Shown in pieces: positions 47,959 to 61,300 of a stretch of DNA of 64,000 bases. The DNA is taken from assembly GCA_947034885.2 (NCBI GenBank), contig OX344751.2, positions 14,942,001-15,006,000 of the forward strand, in the 5' to 3' direction. The stretch's first letter is position 1. Each line of letters starts with the position of its first letter. Origin of the DNA: Thuidium tamariscinum. Its lineage: Eukaryota; Streptophyta; Bryopsida; Hypnales; Thuidiaceae. Below the pieces are notes generated by a model that ran no database searches, was not told where the DNA came from, and was given only the letters and a program-made list of their open reading frames with translations. Made by a program: the position numbers and the translations under genes.

Positions 47959-50285
47959 TCAGCGGAACTGATCAACCAAAGGACGATTTCTCTTGGGATT
48001 GCGCCGACCTCCAACCTCAACGTGCGCTTCGTCATTTTCATCATCTGACTCGTTCGCCTTCCGACTTTGACGGCCTCGATTTCTTGAGATTTTTCTAATT
48101 GGCGTCCCTTGTGAATGTTGGGATAATGAATCCGACGCGTGCAGTCGATCAGGCATTAGCTCCGCTCCCGCCACCAAGTTCTCCTGCATCATCTGTAAAG
48201 AAGACATAAATCACTGGCTGTTACATGCCGTCCTAAGCAGGGTGAGCAGAGTCTATGTCTTCGAATGTAATTGTAAGCTTAAAAAACAGTATATTGCCAA
48301 CTCAGTCAGCTTTTTCAAGAAGTACTACCCAAAGATAGTAGAGTATAGTATATTGATTAGAATAAAATAAAATAAATATTAGAGTTCTACCTTCCAGCAT
48401 GTCCAGTCATACCGAAACACGAACTGTTTGTTGGTGACCTTCCCGGTCTGGCGATCATGTGCAGTTGGGGCATTCTTGGGAGCTGCAAACAAAATCATCG
48501 AATGTTAAATACATCGGAAAAACATATGTTGAAGCGCTCTTTGAAGCAGTAGCGATCATTCCCAAGCTCCAATCACTAAAGAAACGCACGAACGTACTCA
48601 AAAGGGGCTCAGTAGGAATAGAGAGGATTCACGGCCAAGAAGTTCAGGCTGTACCAACAAAATGTGTGCCATCAATGTCGTACGAGATTGCCACGCGACC
48701 ATCTTTGACGAGAAATGAGAGCGAAAAGATGTTTTCCACAGTTTGTGAGAACGACTCTCTATTTAAAACAAGAGCATCCAGTCGAGCACGCTTGACTTTT
48801 CTGAGAACGTTGAACATGGTCTCCATATTTGAATCAGTCTCTGCTTTCGCAGCTGCTTCGGATTGATCCCTTACCTGCATAAAGTTCCAACGTCTCGGTC
48901 ACAATCAATTTAACACTTCAAGTTACATCACTAGCAAGCTGTGTAAAAATCTGGAACTAATTTCTTCCTGGTTAAGCAGACCTCTGACAAAAGAAAGAGA
49001 CCAAAGAGCAGAAAGTGGTCCACTCTGAAAAGGACTTTTTAAAAAAGTTCTCGTCTTTATCCTGTCTAAAAGCTTTGCCAGCTGATCAAGAACTAGATTC
49101 ACCTCTTCAGCTCGTGTGGTCTCTGTTGGCCTAACCCTCTTGGGCCTCGGTACATGAGCTGGTCGCACCTTGGGTTCAATGTCCATGGGTCCGAGCCTGT
49201 AACATCAAAGGTGACAATTATGACAAGAATCAAGATTCTCGTGATTGGAGATGTGATCCGAAAAAATTAATTCCACATCTAAAAAAAAGTACGGGGCAGG
49301 AACTCACATGGTCGCTACTCCAGGAGCTTCTCGAAAGAAGCCTATGGCAGCCAGACCTAAATTACCCCAGTCAATTTCCACAGGTGACTCATCATCTGCG
49401 GCGACAGTTCGGTTGCTAAAGGTGGCTAAGATGGCACCGACGAATGCAGCAGGGCTGGTTCCAGTCTTGCGATTGTTTGCCTTCACGCTACATAAAAACC
49501 CATTGGTAAGGTTCATGACCGCCTCGGCGTCAGCAATCTGTTCCCGCGGTTTTTGCACTGCAGACACAAGAGAACCATCAGATCACTAGACGCGGCAACA
49601 TGTGCTCGAAAATTTGATGAACTCCATACACAACTGCTCTCAGAAAATAACCAATCATATCTACCCTTAAAGGTCGAAATCGTCCTCATACCAACATATG
49701 ACTTGCAAGTGATAAATAACTACCTTCTTGGTGGAGATCATCCATCCTCTCAACAACCTCGTAAAACCTGTTCGAGTCCAAACGACCAAGCTCCTCCGCT
49801 CCATCTGTTTCAACGAATACATCACAAAATCCCCCCACAGCACTTAGTGTCCCACTGGAAATAACACACCGAAGCTTATAATTTCATCTCCAGACACCTC
49901 CCTGAACAGACTTCCAGGGCACGCTCCACCCGTACAACCCAACACTCACAGATGTGAAGACGCGTAAAAACACCAATACATTGTCCAATATTCTTCGGTG
50001 CGGTAATGCGACGACCAAAACCGCAGGTGGTCACAACACACAGCAGCTCAAGCGACGTCACTTAGAATGAAGTTCCTAATTCCAATGTTACCCTGACCGG
50101 GATAAAACCCCACTCAAACCCTCACCAGCAATATCCTGCTTAATCTGCCGATACTTGGACCGAAGCACTCGCCGCTGCTCCGTATTCTGCTGCGACATCT
50201 CATTTTCCTGATCATGCTGAGACGCGACCGCCCTCTCCGCGGCCCTCGCCTCCCGCCGTCTCCTCCTGTCGTCTTGAGTACTCAT
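47959..50285 (-). CDS. NSE4: SMC5/6 complex kleisin NSE4, 7 exons, 376 aa
   Basis: NSE4 bridges the SMC5 and SMC6 heads with NSE1 and NSE3 in the nuclear SMC5/6 complex, which acts in recombination repair and chromosome stability. Exons are 50285-50126, 49804-49724, 49557-49308, 49196-49103, 48874-48655, 48482-48391 and 48192-47959. All introns are GT-AG and phases agree to TGA. The N-terminal part has [15 protein letters not shown] (39-53), then [16 protein letters not shown], and [14 protein letters not shown] (81-94), the segment that binds NSE3 and the SMC6 neck. The central linker carries [14 protein letters not shown]. The C-terminal winged-helix kleisin domain includes [19 protein letters not shown] (about 228-246) and [11 protein letters not shown] (289-299). 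The tail is basic/acidic with [11 protein letters not shown]. Length is close to Arabidopsis NSE4 (about 400 aa). The frame is open further upstream but has no earlier ATG in the part examined. Confidence 0.95.
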
Positions 50286-50780
50286 CGCTACAACTCCAAC
50301 CACACCACCGCCACAACACAAACTCACCACTCGTCCAGAATGCGAATTCAAAACCGCGAGTACGCGAATCCACTACATCCCTCACAACAACGGGCATCCT
50401 CCAACAGAAGCACGGGAGCTCGACCAATCCAAAACGCCGAAATGGGGATGCGGGGAGCGAGCAAACGCTGGCAGGAGTAGTGTGAGGAAGCGAAATGGGA
50501 GGTACGAGGAAAGGAAAGGGCCGAACTGGAAGGAAGCGTTGGAGGGAAATTTGAATCCCCGAATAGAAACCCTAACGACCTGTAAAAGGAGAAAGAGACG
50601 GTCCCCGTGGCATTCCGTGGATGGGAAACGGGTTTCGGATCTTCTAGAATTAGTTAGTGGAACGGCGATTGTCGTCGTTTCTGGTGGAGATCCCGAGAAG
50701 AAGGGTCAAAAGGGGATAAGCGGGTGGCTTCAAACCGAAGCTTGGTCGATCAATGAACTCTGTCGATGATTTCCTTAACT
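50286..50780 (-). promoter_or_regulatory. NSE4 5' flank, GC-rich promoter region
   Basis: A GC-rich block directly upstream of the NSE4 ATG, returning to AT-rich by about 50800. No clear TATA box is seen. The 95-codon plus-strand frame (50482-50769) starts at GTG and has no motif, so it is taken as non-coding. Confidence 0.45.
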
Positions 50781-51747
50781 CTCTACTTCTTTTTCATCCT
50801 TCCACTTGTCATGAGGGTTTTGAGCGAAGGATATTCCTCTATGGAGGCCTTGGCAGGACTGGCATTCTCTCCAAAATCAAAGGAAGTTGAGGGGGAGGGG
50901 CAGTGATCCCCAAACTGGTTTGTGGAATCTTGTGCAATATGCTACTTTAAAACAAACAAGCAACACTTTTAGGTACTTTGAAAGTGAGTAAGCTTAGTAT
51001 AAAAAAATAGAATAGAAAGGGTTTTGCAAGTTGAAAAGAATTATTGAAAATATCATAATACAAAACTAACTAAACACTCCCTATGTTCCACTAAAAACCT
51101 CTAAAAATCTTCCCATTGAGAAATTCACTGTATTTTTAGTCATAGTGCTAGCAATACATGCATTTAAGAACAATCAACCCATCCCTTAGATCTATGCAAA
51201 ATGTCTAGTTTAAATGCTATCATTTAGACATCCAAAATCCATGTGCAAAGTATGATTTTTGAGCATAGTTTTAAATGTTGCTGCTTCTTTTATTTTAAAT
51301 TATTTAAAGGGTGGTGGCAACACTAAGATTCTAAAAACATGTTCCTTAACTTAAATATCCACAATAAAAAAAACTAGTTGACATTATAGTCAAATTTGCA
51401 TAGGAATGAAGCGGTCATTAAACACATTGTTAAGACTAGTATTTGAAAGAACAATTCATACAATGAGCTTTAAATGGGCAAGGCCAAGCTTGTAAATCTA
51501 AAGGTTTGCCCCCACATTGTTTCACTTGCCCTCACAAGGTCATTCAACACAAAAAACTTGAAAAAAAACTATTACTAAATGGTCAAAATCAAGAAACAGA
51601 GGTTTTTAGAGGAATGAAGATTCTACCTAATTTGGAGTTTTTTAGTGGAACAAAGGGAGGAGATGTTAATTCCATTGTGGAAGAAGTTGCAAATTGGCTA
51701 TCAAATTTTATTGTTTATTCCAATTTTGGCTTAAATGTCTACTTCAA
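50781..51747. other. Intergenic region
   Basis: No gene recognised. The open frame 51506-51754 runs into family B sequence. Confidence 0.4.
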
Positions 51748-52368
51748 CTCCTAAATGCCCAATTAATTGAAGGTCTTTTTAGAGCTCGTAGGAATGTGCT
51801 CTAAAATGAACAAAAAGCCAACATTTTGATGCGTGGTATCAAACTTTTTTAATTATAATTGTGCAAATTCAAACCAAGCATGTTAAAGATTACTTAGGGA
51901 AAAAAATACAACATTATCATTTATGGATTGAAAGATTATGATGCTTGATCACAAGGATGCCAAGACTTTTGATCCACCTTTTATATGTCAAATCTAAAAA
52001 GTTGGTCACTTCAAAAAATATGAGTTTAAAAGGCCTAACATGCACAATTCCAATTAATTTATAGCCTCTCAAAAGCTACTCTCCAATTTTTATTAAATGA
52101 ATTTTTAGTGTGACTTTTTCTCTAAAATTTATTGTATTTGAGGCTCACTTCCAAGAGCCCTCAATACTACATAAAGTCAAGATTGTAGTGGACACCCTTG
52201 CACTAAAACCATAATCAATCATTTTCAAGATCAATTTTTTGACGCTAAAATTAAACTACAAAAAAAAGTTTTCAAAAATATAAATTGCTAAAAATAATAA
52301 TTTGGTTAGGTTTTTCTACTTTCAAAGTTTTGCAAACATCAAATTTTAGTACCTCAAGCATTTAGGGG
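51748..52368. mobile_element. Family B TTAA transposon, copy B4
   Basis: The left end CTCCTAAATGCCC follows TCAA. The right end AAGCATTTAGGGG precedes TGAA. Both target copies have drifted from TTAA. The body matches the other copies. Confidence 0.65.
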
Positions 52369-53234
52369 TGAAAGGCCCTTTTCACAATGTATAGTAATCG
52401 TAGCATTAGGATTTTTTTGGGTTGAAACTCAGCTAATTTTAGCCAAGTGGAGCTTCCTAATGAGGGATCTTTCTTTGTTGAATACAATATCACTAGAAAA
52501 AAAATTTAGAATGTGAGTTTTTTTAGAATTATAGTAGCCATTAGAGTTGGATATTTGAGATAAAATACTAAACTTTGCAAGTTGACATGCACACTTTCAA
52601 GTGCTTATTCAAAATTGAGCTCTAAAAAATCTTGAAAATAAGTAGAATATCAATTTAAGATGTTCAATTAAAATTCATTAAAATTAGGGTATGGATTTAG
52701 AAATCTCCTCAATTAAATGAATATGCAAAAAAATACTAAAGAACAAAAATTACATTAGTAATCTCTAAATTTTTTTGAAAATCAAGGAAAAAAAGTGGCA
52801 TATGTATATATATCTATATGTATGTGATGACATACAAACAATTTTACATGGAAGTAGTTGTATGTATAAGAGTCTCAAAATACTTATCATTTCAAAATAC
52901 CTATCAAAATAAAAATTATGAAAAACTCCATGATTATAATAATTAAGTATGAATCATGAAAATGACTCAATCAAGTATAAATTATTAAATGGTAATGATA
53001 TTAAAAATATTCATTATTATAATGAATAGTGAATGATCATAAATCTTAGATTGATTGATCATAATAAATAATAATAATTATTAACCATTATTCATAGTAC
53101 TTATCAAATTGAAAAATAAAATAAAAATACAACTATGAATTTTGTATTCTTAATCTTTTAGATTTTGAAGAAATGGTCAATAATAAAATCAATTCAAAAT
53201 TATGAAAATGATCCAATCAACTATGAAATATTAT
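52369..53234. repeat. AT-rich region with diverged long repeats
   Basis: Blocks around ATGAAAATGACTCAATCAA (52950) and the AGATTGATTGATCATAAT region recur near 53190 and 53890-54350. This suggests an old duplication of several hundred bases. No gene is seen. Confidence 0.45.
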
Positions 53235-53850
53235 CCCTTAAATGTCCATGGCCCCAAAATTTGGTGTTTGCAAAACTTTAAAGTTAAATAAAACTGAACT
53301 AAAATGCTATTTTTTAGAGTTTAAATTTATAGAATTTTTTTTTGAATTCTAGTTTAAGCAGCAAAAAACCCGATCTTGAAAATGATTTATTATAATTTTT
53401 CTGTTCAAGATTTTGTATAAGGGGGTCCACTACAATCTTGACTTTTAGGAGTATTGGGGGCTCTTTGAAATGAGCCTCAAATACATTAGATCTAAGAGAG
53501 AAAATCGCATTCAAAGTTCATTTAAAAAAATTGTGTAGATTTTGAGATCCTATAAATTGATTGGGATTATCCAATCTAGGCACTTAACCTCATGTTTTTT
53601 TAGCAACCATTTTTTTAGATTTGACATGTAAAAAGAAGATTGGAAGATTTCAAGTTGCTTTTGCAAGTTTTACACTCTCATGATCAAACATTATAACCTT
53701 TCAATTCTTGAGTGATCTCTAGCATGTTTGGTTTATATTTGTATGGTTATATATATTTTTTAAATTGATAAAATTTATTAAAATGTTGGCTTTTTCTTCA
53801 ATATAGAACAAATTCCTAGAAGCTCAAAAAAGGCCTTAGACATTTAGAGG
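53235..53850. mobile_element. Family B TTAA transposon, copy B5 (inverted)
   Basis: Reads CCCTTAAATGTCCATGGCC on the left and CATTTAGAGG on the right. The flanks are TTAT and TCAA. The body is the reverse complement of B1-B4. Confidence 0.7.
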
Positions 53851-53935
53851 TCAAACAATAAGGCTAAAAAATATTTTTTTATATGATCATAGATTTCAGA
53901 TTGATCAATTATAATTGATTATCATTGTTAAGAAT

Positions 53936-54225
53936 GTAATATCTTAATATACTTCCTACAACAATTTATTGTAGGTTAGTACAGTGCACTATAGTTATAA
54001 AGGCAACTAGAGATAAGATTAGAATCTTTTGAGCCAATAGTAGAGAAAGAGGATTATTTATATTCTCTCTCTTTAGTATATACTTACACACTTCTATTGA
54101 ATATATGAACTTTCTTCTTGCATCTTTGATTTTGCATCCTGTGATAGTTTTGTTTATCTTCTATTCTCAATAATAATAAAGAAGAAGGGAGAAAAGTTAT
54201 ATACATTAATCATTAATCATTATTG
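53936..54225. mobile_element. Possible solo LTR
   Basis: Begins TGTTAAGAATGTAATATC and contains a T/C-rich TATATTCTCTCTCTTTAG tract with TATATAC, then TCTATTCTCAATA. This order resembles plant copia LTRs. It interrupts the AT-rich duplicated region. The right border and a 5-bp target duplication could not be fixed. Confidence 0.45.
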
Positions 54226-57200
54226 ATAATATTTAATATGAAAATGAAAAATAAATTAAAGATATAGCTATAAAATTTTAATTTGTTAGATTTGTGTGAA
54301 ATGATCAATAATATAATCATTTCGAAATCATGAAAATGCCATTGAATCAATAATAATATCAAAATTTAAAAACAGTAATGATAAAAATAGTAATAACTAA
54401 TAATGACTCATCTTTGATCATTGATTGATTGAGAAAGCAAGCAGACTAAACCAAAATTGAAGAACGATTTCATATTTTAAAATAAAATACAAATATAGAC
54501 TTTTTATTGTCTAGATTTACATTATTATTGACAAATATGTCCAATTATAGTCTTCATATTAAACTTGTGCTATTTCAAATGCAATTGGGTTAGATTCAAC
54601 CCAAATATAACTTGATATAATGGTTTGAAATCATTTTCCAATGATGCAATTGTCTTAGTGAATGACCTTCGTTCATTCTAGTTATATAGAGTTTTTACCC
54701 ACCTTCAGCTACAAATTTCCATTAGTCTATCTTTGAATCAAAGTTAGCATAAAATATTTCTGCAAAATAGATGATGAAATTTTTGGAAATTTGTTTTTTT
54801 TAATGGAAAAAATTTGAGTTAAAACTAATACTTTTATTTTGAAGCATTTATCAACTTTAATCATTTATTTGGTAAAAAAATGCAAGCCTTGAACATAGAA
54901 TGTAGTATCTATACCTTGAGACAAGGTGTTTGTTTGTTTTGTTTGTTTGTTACAATGAAATCTCCCAAATCATGCATATTCTTTGTACTGTTGGAATGCT
55001 CTTTGCAAGGAGAAGGGTTGCATGGGCTTTGTTTCATAGCATTTTGACTTAAGATGAGAAAATTATGGATTTTTGACTTATTTTTTATTCTGAAAAATTA
55101 GAAAATCACTTTACTTTAGTTTTGATTGTGTCAACAGCACAAGGCACACTAGTCAATTTTGATGTTTAGATTCTAAAGAACTAAAGAGCCCATTTTAGAT
55201 TCTTTTTTAGAATTGAGGTAGGTTCTATTGATTTTATAATTTTGAATATTTGCATAGGATTTTAAGTGTGGATGCTATCAATCTATCATTGATCATTGCC
55301 TTCTATACATGAAGCTTTGTTTCACGTCATTTCAGTAAATACTACAAGAACTATAATTTTTTATTTAAAAGCTATGAGATGCTTTATTTTGTAGCCAATG
55401 GAGGCAAAAATAATATATAAGTCAATAATTTTAAATGTGATTTTGAAAATTTCTAAAAAAAATAAAAACATAGGGTGTATATTGTTTATTAAAGCATTCT
55501 TACCACTATAATTAATAATCGTCAACTTTTTGTCAAAGTTATTTTCAATTTTAGTTATTTCTTTCATCAAGCCCTACTTTTGACTTGTGATTTTTTAAAG
55601 ATGAATTATGAAGTTTTTTTGGTGAAATTTTTTGTCACGTAACTTCAACCCATTTGAACACATATTGGATTTAGTGCAAAAGTTACTAGACATATGTGTT
55701 TCTTTCTTTAAATGTTAAAAATACATAAATATCACCTTTCAAAAGGTCTAAAAATAGATTTTTGAAGTTTAGGCAAATTAAACTTGCAATTGGTAGGTAT
55801 TTTTACTCTAAAAGTTGGAAACAGTGTACTTGGATAAGTAATTGGAAGCTCTTACAGATGAATTTGTTAGAAAATAAATAGAATTGAAGATTTTAGCCTT
55901 TCTATGGAAACAAGTATTTTGAAACAAATTCGGGCTTTAAAAACACTGCATTATTTTAGAAGCTAAAAAACAAAGTCATTTCTGAAGGTTGGTTTATGGC
56001 CATATTGGTAACACAAGAGCTTTACATGACAAATGTTGGAAGGACAAATGATTTTGGACACTTTTGTCGATAATAATTATACTAAAATAGTACAAATTAG
56101 CTTGCATGTTATACATTATTAAATAACTAACAATTTTATTGAATCTTATTAATAGTTGAAAGAACATTTTAGATTGTACTAGTTTCTACTTATTAAACAC
56201 TATATAAATAAACTATGATAATTACAATGTGGATTTTATTTGTATTTCAAATCAATCCTTGGCTTTTAGATTGAGAATTTATTTATTTTAGGTAGTATGA
56301 AACAATGTTTCAAATGTTGTAGAAACTAACTATGCTTACATTAATTGAGACAAATTTTTATTAATATGATTCTTTTGCAAAGTTGCTTTCTACTTAGGAT
56401 GAAGCTACAAAAATCAAAATATCTTGTGTTTTCCATTGCTCAAGAATTTAATTTTGATCTTAGTTTCACCATTGAAAGTGCTCACATAATGTTCAATGTT
56501 TGATGTTTTTGGCTTGGTTCTAAATATGAATGTGTCATTAAAGTGCACTTCCACAATGCCATTCATTTAAGTCTATTCACATATAAGGGAGAAACACCCA
56601 ATACCCCAATTGTACCTTGCAGTGGACCCTAGACCCATCCAAAATCATTCCTAGACTGTAGTAAATGTGTTCGCCAAATGTTGGACTGTAATTTGTTGAC
56701 GCAATTAAAAAACACATACAAGAATTTGATTAGTTCATTGTTGATTTCAACAATGTTCAGATTTGGAGGCATCTATTGAATGGTTTCAGTGCTCTATGGA
56801 GTTAACATTTTGAAAATTATAGAAATTACATACAACATTTGAATAGTATATATATTTTTGAGTATTCATGATTTTCACTTGCTAATACTAGAAAAATATT
56901 ATTTTTAGAAAAAATTGCCTCCAACTATGCTAAATTCCTTATTTGAACAGTTTTGTGTGCTTCCACCGTATCTAGAAAAGAATATTTTTACTTGAAACAA
57001 TTGTAAGCAAATTTTGTTGGTACTCAAATATTCTTTGTCTTGCCTTTGTTTTTTTCTATTATTTGGCAAACAAATTTATTCTTGTCAATCTACCTTATAT
57101 CTTCATTTCTTTGTTCTCATCATAGTGAAGTAGGGCGCTCTAAAAGTGAACCTAATTTAAATGCAACCTCTAATGGTCTAATAAAGAAGTACAATTTGCT

Positions 57201-57954
57201 TTCTTCAATGTACTAATATAATATATATTAGGAGGCATTGCATTTAATGACCTATGTATTTCAACATCAAAATTTGTAACTAATTCCATAGAGGTCCAAA
57301 AAAACATAAAGTGACTTAAATTAAATGTCAACTCTATTTTTTCCCTACAAAAAATTGAAAAGTGTTTGAAGGATTTTAGCCCCTCCCCAGGCAATTAGCA
57401 CTTAAAAGGTTGCTTTTAAGAGCATATACTACCTTACCATATACTCCGTGACTTATATCTACATCATTGATACACTAAAACAACAACACAAAGTGTATTT
57501 TTTATGCATAATGTACATTGCAATGCATGTATAGATGCATGGAGACTAGCAATGGAGGTTAGTGATGCCCAATATGCAGAGAAATGAGGAAATTTTGAAG
57601 ATGTATAAAAAAATTCGAAGATGTATAAAAAAATGCTATTCAGAATAATAGTTTGTTGGAAAATTTAGACATAATTTGTTATGGATGAATCATATCCATG
57701 AGGTTAAACCTATTTCCCCTTTAACCATTTAAACCAACAATTTCAATAAAATTGGAAACCAAAAATTAGAAAGTCCTTTTAAAATTGAATTTAGATTTTA
57801 ATGTGTATAATTTTTGTAAGAATTTATTCTTTGAATTCAAATTGTAAAGTTTCAATTATTGTAATATTCAATGATTTTTATTTTACATATAAATTCAATT
57901 TATTTATGATAGATTATTTCTTGAAGAAGAAAAGTCATTTTTAAAGATTAAACA
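54226..57954. other. AT-rich intergenic region with repeat relics
   Basis: An inverted family F relic lies at about 54890-55140. A family E interior relic is at 56860-56960 (TTGCTAATACTAGAAAAATA). A 20-21-bp tandem pair (GAAGATGTATAAAAAAATTC) is at 57597-57635. No gene is recognised. Confidence 0.45.
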
Positions 57955-58159
57955 TGTTAGGGACGGACTTAAACATGACAGAATGGACAGAGAAATCTCC
58001 AACAAATATACAACAAGAGTTTGTCTAAGAACCAGATGTATTTCAGATGACAAGTGTACACAGAGATGACTCAGAGTTTGAGCCGAAGCCAGATGCTATG
58101 AACTAGAGGCCGAAAGGAGTTGTTGAGACTGAAGAACTCCTCAGCCTCGACTCGTACAG

Positions 58160-58165
58160 TTTATA
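58160..58165 (-). promoter_or_regulatory. TATA box in the 3' LTR
   Basis: The minus strand reads AGTATAAACTG about 220 bases from the LTR start, downstream of the heat-shock-type motifs. This is the expected place for an LTR promoter. Confidence 0.5.
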
Positions 58166-58184
58166 CTAGAAGATGTTAAGTGTT

Positions 58185-58350
58185 TCTAGAAGCTTCTTCA
58201 GCAACTTCCACCTATCAGGAACCTTCTTGAGGAGCTTCCACAAACTTGGGAGCTTCTTGAGCTACTTCTATCTAAGATGAAGCTGCTTGAGGAGTTTCCT
58301 CGAGATTCTAGGAAGTTCCAGAAGGTTCCACGAAGTAGGTAGCTTCGGGA
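58185..58350 (-). promoter_or_regulatory. Cluster of heat-shock-element-like motifs in U3
   Basis: A perfect three-unit element TTCCAGAAGGTTC is at 58316-58328. Two-unit forms AGAAGCTTCT and GGAACCTTCT and several GGAGCTTCC-like variants lie between 58185 and 58270. The binding rule for heat-shock factors is alternating GAA and TTC spaced by two bases. Confidence 0.5.
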
Positions 58351-61300
58351 GAAGCTCCTTGTATCTTCTTATGTTCGTGACATCACCCCCTCTTCTAGCT
58401 CCGAGATCCTTCGAGGGGCTACGTTGTTCGTTTTGTTTTGTTGCAAGTCTTGACCTCTCTAGATGGTGACCATGGAAGGCTTGAATCTTCAAGGGCGCAT
58501 TGGTTACATGTGAAGATGGCTCCCATGCTCGTTCACTCAGTGAATATCCTCCCAAGTGAATAAAATACTCCAATTGTCCTTGCCGAATTCTTAAGTCAAG
58601 AATGTCTTCAACCTCGTATTCTTGATGATCGTCCATGTTAATGATAGGTGATGGAGCTTGGATTCGACCTGGAAAGTCAGATTCTCTATAAAGTTCTTAA
58701 AGAGAAGTATGAAAGACCGAATGAATCTTCATAGTTGCCAGTAAGTTCAATTAATATGCAACAGTGTTGATTTGTTTCTGAATGCGAAACGGTCCGATCC
58801 TCTAATAATCGAGCTTGTCACATAGGCGGGAAGTCTTGATGTTGCGTCGGAGAAGCCAAATTTTGTCACCTTCTCGAAACTTTGGTTGCTCCTTTCTCTT
58901 GGTATCAGCAGATTCTGTGTACCGAGTTTGAGCTTCTTTAAGGTTTGCTTTCATTACTTCATGTAGTTCTTCCAATCATGTTGCAAAATCTTTTGCTACT
59001 GGATTCTCCTTCTTCCAAGCTGGTAGTATATCAATTCGAGGGTGATAGCCGTAGTTGATGTAAAATGGCGTTTGCTGAATTGATGTGTGAATACTATTAT
59101 TATAAGCAAATTTCGCCAAAGGCATTAAGCTTGTCCAATCATCTTGTTGATAATTGATATTGCAACATAAATACTACTTCAAAACTTGATTCACTCGTTC
59201 AGTTTGACCATCAGTCTGAGGATGAAATGTTGATGAAAGTTTAATCTTGACTTGTAAGATGTCAAAAAGCGCTTGCTAGACTTGGAGACAAATTAAGGGC
59301 TTCAATCAGATATGATGTTGTCAGGTAGGCCATGATGGCAATAAACATTGTCGAGAAAGAGTTGTGCCATTTCTTCGCCGGTGATTGTCTTCCGACATAG
59401 TACAAAATGTGTCATTTTGGAAAATCGATCTACCAATACGCATATAGAATCAAACTTGTTTGAAAGTGGAAGGTCTGTAATGAAATCCATAGATACAAAT
59501 GACCAAGGCTTCTCCAAAATTGGAAGTGGTTGAAGCAACCCGTAAGGACGATATCGAGGGTTCTTTGATCGAGAACAAATGTCACAAGATAATACAAAAT
59601 TCTTGATGGTCTTCCACATTTGAGGCTACCAGAAATCACGAGAAATAATCCAAGGTTTTATTGAAGCCGAAATGTTCAACGACTGGAAGGTCATGTCGAG
59701 CTTGCAAAATTTGGAGCCGTAGTGGTCCTTCAGGAATATAGAGGCGATTTTCAAAATATAAAAGTTGATCTTCAATCTTGAATGTACCAGAATCTTCAGA
59801 ATTATTGGCAAAACGTCGTTTGATGTCAGATACAAAAGAGTTCACGATAGAAGTCTTGTGTACCTCGTTCAAGAAACTAGGGTTAGCTGAAGTAGAGATG
59901 TGTGTTGCTCGTAAATAAAGGCGTTCAGGTTTCAAAAGTGTTGTTTGTTGTTGATCATATGTTGCTTCGCCTTATTTAGGGATAAGGTTGGAACGTCGAG
60001 ATAAGGCATCTGATAATCCTTGTTGTTTTTCAGGTCGATGGATAATGCCAAAGTCAAATTTGGATAATGACATATTCCAACGAGTTTGACGATGATTCAA
60101 AGCACGAGTAGACATAAAATATTCAAGATTCTTGTGATCAGTGTATACTATCACCTAATGGGCAGCACCTTCAAGTGAATGATGCTAGTTTTGGAAAGAA
60201 TGATCCACAATCGCAAGCAATTCCTTGTTGTGGATTTCATAATTGATTTCTGCAGCAGTAAATTTTCTTGAACGGAAAGCAACATGATGGAGTTTTCTAC
60301 CTTCGTTTGGTTGTGATAATACAGCTCCTAAGGCAAAATCCGAGGCATCAGTCTTCATGAAAAAATGTTTTGTAAAGTTAGGATGAACTAATATTGGAGC
60401 TATTGTAAATACTCTCTTCAGATCTTGAAAAGCCTTTTCTGCCTCAGGACTCCAATTGAGGGTGTCCTTACAAGTAAGTCGCATGAGAGGAGCAGCGATT
60501 CGTGAATAATTTTAAATGAACATACGATAAAAATTTGCAAAACTAAGAAAGCATTGAATATCACGTACTGTTTTGGGTGTTGCCCAATCTTAAACAGTTT
60601 GAATCTTCTTCGGGTTCATCAATACTCCATCGCGAAAAATAATGTGTCCAAGAAACTCTATTTGAGACGTATGAAAAACGCACTACTCGAGCTTTGCGTA
60701 TAATCCAGCAGCTCAAAGTTTTTCAAGGATAAGTCTCACATGTTCTTCATGTTGACTTTCATCCTTTGAATATATCAGAATGTCGTCCAAATAGCAAATG
60801 ACAAAAATATCCAAAAATTCACGAAAAATATCATTCATCAAATGTTGAAAGATGGATGGCGCATTTGTTAGCCCAAAAGACATAACGTTATATTCGAAAT
60901 GACCATACTTCGTTTGGAAAGCGGTCTTCCATTCATCGCCTTCTTTGACTCATACCAGATTGTAAGCTCATCTTAGATCAATCTTGGTATAAATCTTTGC
61001 CTGGCTGAGTTGGTCCAAAAAGCCACCTATAAGTGATAATGGATATCGATTCTTGATTGTCACCTTGTTCAGTCTACGATAATCAACACACATACGTAGC
61101 GATCCATCTTTCTTTTTCATGAAAAAAATAGGAGCACTAGCAGGAGACTTTGAATGTCGAATGAAGTTCTTTGCAAGGTTCTCATCAATATACTCCTTCA
61201 ATGCAGCTAGCTCGTCTTGTGATAAATTATAAATAGGTTCAAACGGTGGTTGAGTTATTTTCTCCAAGTCGATGGCGCAGTCATAAGGCCGATGTTGAGG

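Larger units (their letters stand above)
57955..58385 (-). repeat. 3' LTR of the chromovirus (431 bp)
   Basis: On the minus strand it starts TGATGTCACG, directly after a purine tract, and ends CCCTAACA (TG...CA). Heat-shock-element-like motifs lie in the U3 part, with a TATA box further in. The first 154 plus-strand bases match 63392-63545. Confidence 0.75.

Noticed and set aside
47760..48044. 94-codon minus-strand frame overlapping NSE4 exon 7
   Set aside because: It is a shadow frame. The NSE4 frame here is supported by the splice junction and family-like sequence.
50482..50769. 95-codon plus-strand frame upstream of NSE4
   Set aside because: It begins with GTG, has no motif and lies in the probable NSE4 promoter region.
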